Origin: Anthonomus grandis grandis
Taxonomy: Eukaryota; Arthropoda; Insecta; Coleoptera; Curculionidae
Reading direction: 5' to 3'
Length of the DNA: 64,000 nucleotides
NCBI RefSeq assembly: GCF_022605725.1
Contig: NC_065551.1
Span: 23,560,001-23,624,000, forward strand
The notes under the pieces were generated by a model. That model saw nothing but the letters and a program-made list of their open reading frames with translations. It ran no database searches and was not told where the DNA came from. Both the position numbers and the translations under genes were made by a program. Positions 59,510 to 64,000 of the stretch are shown here, in pieces; position 1 is the stretch's first letter, and each line of letters opens with the position of its first letter.

Positions 59510-60210
59510 GGAAACTGTTTATGTTTGGTGCTCACCCTTGAACCGCGCCGTAGATTTCGTTTTTGTTTGGACGGTAAATCATGTCCTGGAAACGTTTGCT
59601 CTGGGGTTTTATTTATTTTTATCGAAACGCGAGCTGCAATACCTTTGGGGATAAGTTTATCTCGTTTATGGCCAAGCGAACCGAATAGACAGAGATTTGT
59701 GACAATGGAACACATTTTTGAGTTTATCCTGCCTCTGTACGAGATTTTCGTTTGTTTGTGTTTGCATGGCTAATTTAGTATAAAGTACAGTTGATTTTAA
59801 ATAATGTTAATCTATTTTCTTACTATAGAAATGAACTTTCTTACTAAGAAAATGTATTTTTATTCAAAAGTTAAGATATTGAAAAATAGATTGGCAATGT
59901 GGTATTGATAAATTTTATAGAGTTTAAAAAGTCAAAGAAAGGTTTAAAATTTCCCATTTCGAAAATATTAAATTGAGAATTAAAGAACAAGCCAAAATCT
60001 CTAATTCTCAAAAGAAGACAACCTTGTGAATAATTGAAGAAAAATAGATAGAAACCCCTACATATTTTACTAGAAACTCCTATATATTTTATTTTTTTAT
60101 ATCTAATATTCAAACTCAACCAAAGCAGTTTTGTTAATACAAAATTTTAACAAGAAAAATGCATTCATGATATTTTCAGTCTAAAGATCTTCTATAACCA
60201 TATTGAATAC
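59510..60210. repeat. Tandem repeat of about 1.02 kb, copy 1
   Basis: Matches 60526-61210 in the same direction: aaatcatgtcctggaaacgt, agagatttgtgacaatgga, attcaaaagttaagatatt and aactcctata.attttattttttta. Offset is 1.00-1.02 kb. The 126-codon plus-strand frame that ends at 59773 is broken in copy 2 by stops and indels, arguing against coding function. Confidence 0.85.
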
Positions 60211-60525
60211 CAAAAATCAATAAAATTGATTGGTATGTCAATTAAGACACCACCTGCAGATGTTCTTTGATTAAAGCCACATATATCAGATATTTCTGAT
60301 ATTTCATCCATCAAAAGGAGACGCACTTTTTTTCCCAAAATATCAGTAATATCCAAATTCCTATAAAATTTTAGTATCTGGATACCGGTTCATGACATTT
60401 GCATGCTAAGACCCATATACAGAGTTGACTAGTTAATATTTTCTCCCTTTAAAGTTTTTCTTATAATTTGTTTTTCAAGTCAGTTTCTACTGGATTAGAT
60501 TCAGTATTGGCAACTCAAACCCTTC

Positions 60526-61210
60526 AGAAACTGAATAGTATAAAAGCTGGATAGTGTTCATCCTGAACCACGTCATGGTTTTTTTTGTTTGGAAGGTAAA
60601 TCATGTCCTGGAAACGTCTGCCCTAGATTTTTATTTATTTCTATCAAAACTCGAGTTTCAATACATTTATTTATTATCTCGTTTATTACCAAGCCAACCA
60701 AATAGATAGAGATTTGTGACAATGGAGCATATTTTCGAGTGTTATCACGCTATAAAGGATTCTCGCTTGCGTTTGCTTGGCTAATTCAGTATAAAGCGCA
60801 GCTAATCTTAAATACTGTTAAACTATTTTCTTACTGTGGAAAGACATATAATTTTATTCAAAAGTTAAGATATTAAAAAAAAGATTCGCAATGTGGAATA
60901 AAGAAATTTTTATAGAGTTTATAAAGTCAAAAAATTCTTTAAAATTTTCTATACCAGAAATATTAAACTCAGAATTAAAAAACAAACCAAAATCTTCTAA
61001 TTTTTAAAGAAAACAATACTGTGATTCAGCGAACAAAAATAAATAGGAACCTCTACCTAATTTACTAAAAACTCCTATAAATTTTATTTTTTTATATCTA
61101 ATAATCAAACTCAACCAATGCAATTGTTCTTAATATAAAACTTTAATAAGGAAAAAATGATTTCATGATATAATTTTAATCTAAAGGCCTTGGACAACCA
61201 TCTTGAATAT
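60526..61210. repeat. Tandem repeat of about 1.02 kb, copy 2
   Basis: Second copy of the block at 59510-60210. About 315 bp of unshared sequence (60211-60525) separates the two. The part at 60715-60815 is closer to the fragment at 63097-63213 than to copy 1. Confidence 0.85.
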
Positions 61211-63096
61211 TGAACATCTTGAAATATGAAACTTGAATGTTAATGTTACCCTTGATAATTTATTTATAAGTTGCTCCTGCTTCCTTATATTTCCTTTAAA
61301 CGAAAATGGATCATAGCACATATACTTAATCATATCATAGTGCGTAAGTCTCAGCATGATAATCTTCCACTTCACTTCTTATTTTCTTTTAATTTTTGAA
61401 ATTAGAATCCACATTAGTGGATTATCTTATACGGACAGTTCCAAAAATCCAGTTCTTGCAAGTTTATCTAAATCTTGATTTCGAACCATTTTTTTTTGCT
61501 TTTTGTTGCTGGTGTTCATTGTTGATTTGGATAAAAGGCGAGTTGAACCATCATCAATATCTAATTTTTCCATAGTGGTAAAATCATACTGATAGCATTG
61601 ACTTATTAATAAGGACTTATTTGGGTGGTTTAATTGATAATGAATATTTGTCCTAAAATACTTCTACCAAGCGAGAAAGGTTGTTTTACTAATAGAGTAC
61701 ATATAAAAGAGGAAGAAAGTTCACTCTATCACAGATTTTTGATATTTATAATTTATCAATTCTACAAAGCAAAACAAGCAGACCGCAGTGCAGGGAACCG
61801 CCGGTGTTCATAAAGAATTTCTTCAACGACAAAATAAGAGAAGCAAATTAATATATTTAGGATCAGCAACTTCCTTCATTGTTTAATTTCGATCATTGAT
61901 TTCCTTTCGATCGAAATCGATAAAAAAAAATTGTCCCTACCAATTTGCTCTGATAAGTACACCAAGTTATTCCTCAGTTCTTACCTTCATCTCACTTTTC
62001 AAGATAATTAACACCTAAATTAGTGAAAGGAATCCACTTAAACTCAGTGAGCTATCACATAAAATTATTGAGATTGAAAACAAAATTACAAAACTTTCAA
62101 TTTTGTTGTTTAATTTTCAGGCAAAGTGGCCACAGATGATCGAGATAGCACACCTGAAAACTTCCATAACACTTTCACGTAAACCCAGCGGTGCGGTAAT
62201 AATATACCAGTATTCCAAACAATGTACCACATACACATTACCCCCATATTGATTTTAAACAAATTTTAATTAAAGTCAACGTCAATCGCATTTCCATTCG
62301 ACCGGCCGCCTGTCGGTCATCCGGAAGAGCCTTAACTTGTCAACGCGGTGTATTTTAAACAATTATTTTTCCTACTAAATTACTGGGGGAAAATTGAAAT
62401 TTCCTTTAGAAGTTACGAGAGAAGCATTTTTCTGTTCCGTTTTAATTAAACGTTGAATAATTTAAAGCGGTTTTGTGCCCTCTGCAGAGCATAAAATGGA
62501 TTTTTGATGGAGTGGATCATAAAAGAAGTTTATATCCTATCAGATTATGCATATGTAAAGCCGAAAACTTTACGTGTGTATTTCCATAACACAAATAATA
62601 CGACATACCTGTCGCAACTTATAATTATTTCTCTGTTCCCTTGCCTCAAATATATTTAACTTACTACGTTATGCAAGACAGAGTAAAATCACGTTACCTG
62701 AACACACATATATTGATCATACTTGCTCTTCTCAGTTGTTAGTATTCCAGGCAGAATATACGCCTCGACTTCGTACATCACAAATTAAATTACACGCCTG
62801 GCTGAAAACTTATAAATTGGCATTTAAGTTTAATTTGGCAACTTTAGCTGGAATCATTTGACTTTGTTAATAGCTTGTTCGGTAGAAAACACGTTTATCC
62901 GTAAATGGAATTGAGAAGGATTATTTCTGATGGACACGCATATCGAATAGCTCTTTTCAAACGCATTAATCAAAACATTCTTCGTATATTTAGTAAGATG
63001 GGAAAAAGCTACAATAATTTGCTTATATAATGAAGCTTCAGTAAAAGTAAATACCCCTCAAGCGCAGCATCATAGCAACAGTGCTTTCGTTGACGC
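61211..63096. other. No gene; mixed-composition block near 62270-62530
   Basis: Mostly AT-rich. 62270-62530 carries cgaccggccgcctgtcggtc and other GC-richer runs without transposon motifs, so it may be a conserved non-coding element. No exon recognised. Confidence 0.35.
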
Positions 63097-63213
63097 GTGT
63101 GTTATGACAATGGGCCATATTTTCGAGTGTTAGCACTCTATAAAGAATTCTCGCTTGTATTTGCATGGCTAATTCAGTATAAAGCGCAGCTGATCTTAAA
63201 TACTTGGAAACTT
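63097..63213. repeat. Third, partial copy of the 1.02-kb repeat
   Basis: Very close to 60712-60825: catattttcgagtgtta, attctcgcttg, ggctaattcagtataaagcg and atcttaaatact. It stops where the gypsy-like sequence follows, suggesting the repeat was cut by that insertion or by a rearrangement. Confidence 0.8.
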
Positions 63214-63289
63214 TGGAACTGTTTGCACTGTGCTGCTGGATACATATGCGACAAAAACAATTATAAGACCCAACATAGTCAAATCTGCA

Positions 63290-64000
63290 GCTAAGGTTCG
63301 GCAATCAAAATGGCGTTTACAACAGGGGATCAGTATGTTAACCCATCGGTATCAGGTAACCATGGGTATCCCAATACCCATGGTGAAACAAACCTCACGT
63401 TCACCATAGGAAAATTCACATTTGAGATAGTGGCGCAGGTAATTGAGGATGATGAAGGGCTTTCAGTTAAGCTTGCAGGTTTGTTTTTTGCTTTACTCCT
63501 AAAAAGAAGGTGATAAAGAAATTGTTTTGCATGATCAGAAGGATTACAGTATTCAAATCCTACTTCTTCCCTTGATACCAAAACAGAGTGAGATCGTTCT
63601 GGAGGGCTTCGTTGATAAAATAGTCATGTTGGAACCTGGAACGCTGACGAAGCTGTTGGTCGAGATATAGAAGTCGGAAAGACCCTTGTACGTGCTGAAA
63701 GGAATATTTCTGTGGAGGTCATAAATGTCAATGATTATCTTGTGCTGTTAAAGAAGGGCATGGTCTTAGGACACTGCTCTGCGGTTTCAGCAATATGGCT
63801 GTGGACTCCTTACCGGTGGGACTGCTAAAAAAAAACCAGCTAGACCAGATTCTGCGTAGAGTAACTTGGTTTAATATGTGATCCTCAAATGATTTTCCTA
63901 CTACAATAATGTCTTCATCTAGAAGACGTGTTCATGAGGGTTCGAGGTTCTAGACTAGAGTTCAGTCTAACGAAATCTCTTGTTAAAATCATCTGTTTCA
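63290..64000 (+). pseudogene. Ty3/gypsy protease-linker region, cut by window end
   Basis: Plus strand. 63390-63450 reads ETNLTFTIGKFTFEIVAQVI, like the end of the gypsy aspartic protease domain. 63520-63600 reads EIVLHDQKDYSIQILLLPLI, and about 63635-63790 reads EAVGRDIEVGKTLVRAERN and INVNDYLVLLKKGMVLGHCS, the characteristic segment between protease and reverse transcriptase (GxxLVARTLV...V.N....V.L.KG..LG). Frames shift between blocks. The catalytic DTG/DSG triad was not found. The reverse transcriptase would lie beyond 64000. Confidence 0.6.

Noticed and set aside
59393..59773. 126-codon frame, plus strand
   Set aside because: Lies partly in the 1.02-kb tandem repeat; the second copy has stops and indels in the same part, and the antisense strand is also open.

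Overview
The window reads as AT-rich intergenic or intronic DNA from an insect. The basis is the mix of transposable elements: mariner and Tc1 elements, Jockey/CR1-like and RTE-like LINEs, a Penelope-like element and Ty3/gypsy elements. There are also short spliced exons with GT..AG borders. A beetle or another insect with many mariner families is my best guess, but that is inference. Nothing prokaryotic, organellar or CRISPR-like was seen. No tRNA or rRNA gene was found.

Host genes are few. The best supported is a small two-exon gene on the minus strand (9684-10008). It encodes an 89-residue single-pass membrane protein, with a 55-bp intron and a poly(A) signal just past the stop. A second candidate is an isolated N-terminal coding exon on the minus strand (23607-23748). 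It starts with a cysteine cluster, is acidic afterwards and ends in a consensus GTGAGT donor, so the rest of its gene should lie at lower coordinates, inside or outside the window. Two weaker candidates are a duplicated 61-codon reading frame (23188-23373) and a 65-codon frame behind a plausible splice acceptor (13758-13954, minus). CpG-dense or mixed-composition stretches without repeats (45250-45740, 52140-53300, 62270-62530) may be regulatory.

Almost everything else is decayed mobile DNA. From left to right: a foldback element (54-1172); a degenerate repeat family with a LINE scrap (2108-5470); a 387-bp direct repeat at 3180-bp offset flanking a mariner with long inverted ends (5794-9360); the small gene with a palindromic element just upstream (9684-10919); RTE and Jockey LINE pieces (11800-16340); a cluster of mariner, Tc1 and mariner (18908-22250); a tandem duplication and the lone exon (22577-23748); and a LINE with endonuclease and reverse transcriptase remains (24190-25640). 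These are followed by a large diverged direct duplication (copy A 29205-35640, copy B 36780-40725), in which copy A carries a mariner that is absent from copy B and copy B carries a LINE piece and a MITE that are absent from copy A.

The right third holds a MITE (41541-41995), a Penelope piece and a LINE tail (43590-45130), the CpG-rich block, a mariner transposase remnant (46590-47690), a gypsy pol remnant (48845-51560), two opposed LINE pieces with a Tc1 inside one of them (54290-57930), a tandem repeat of about 1.02 kb (59510-61210 and 63097-63213), and a gypsy protease region cut by the window edge (63290-64000).

All transposase and polymerase frames seen carry stops or frameshifts, so none looks able to move by itself. 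Boundaries of diverged repeats were judged by eye and are approximate.
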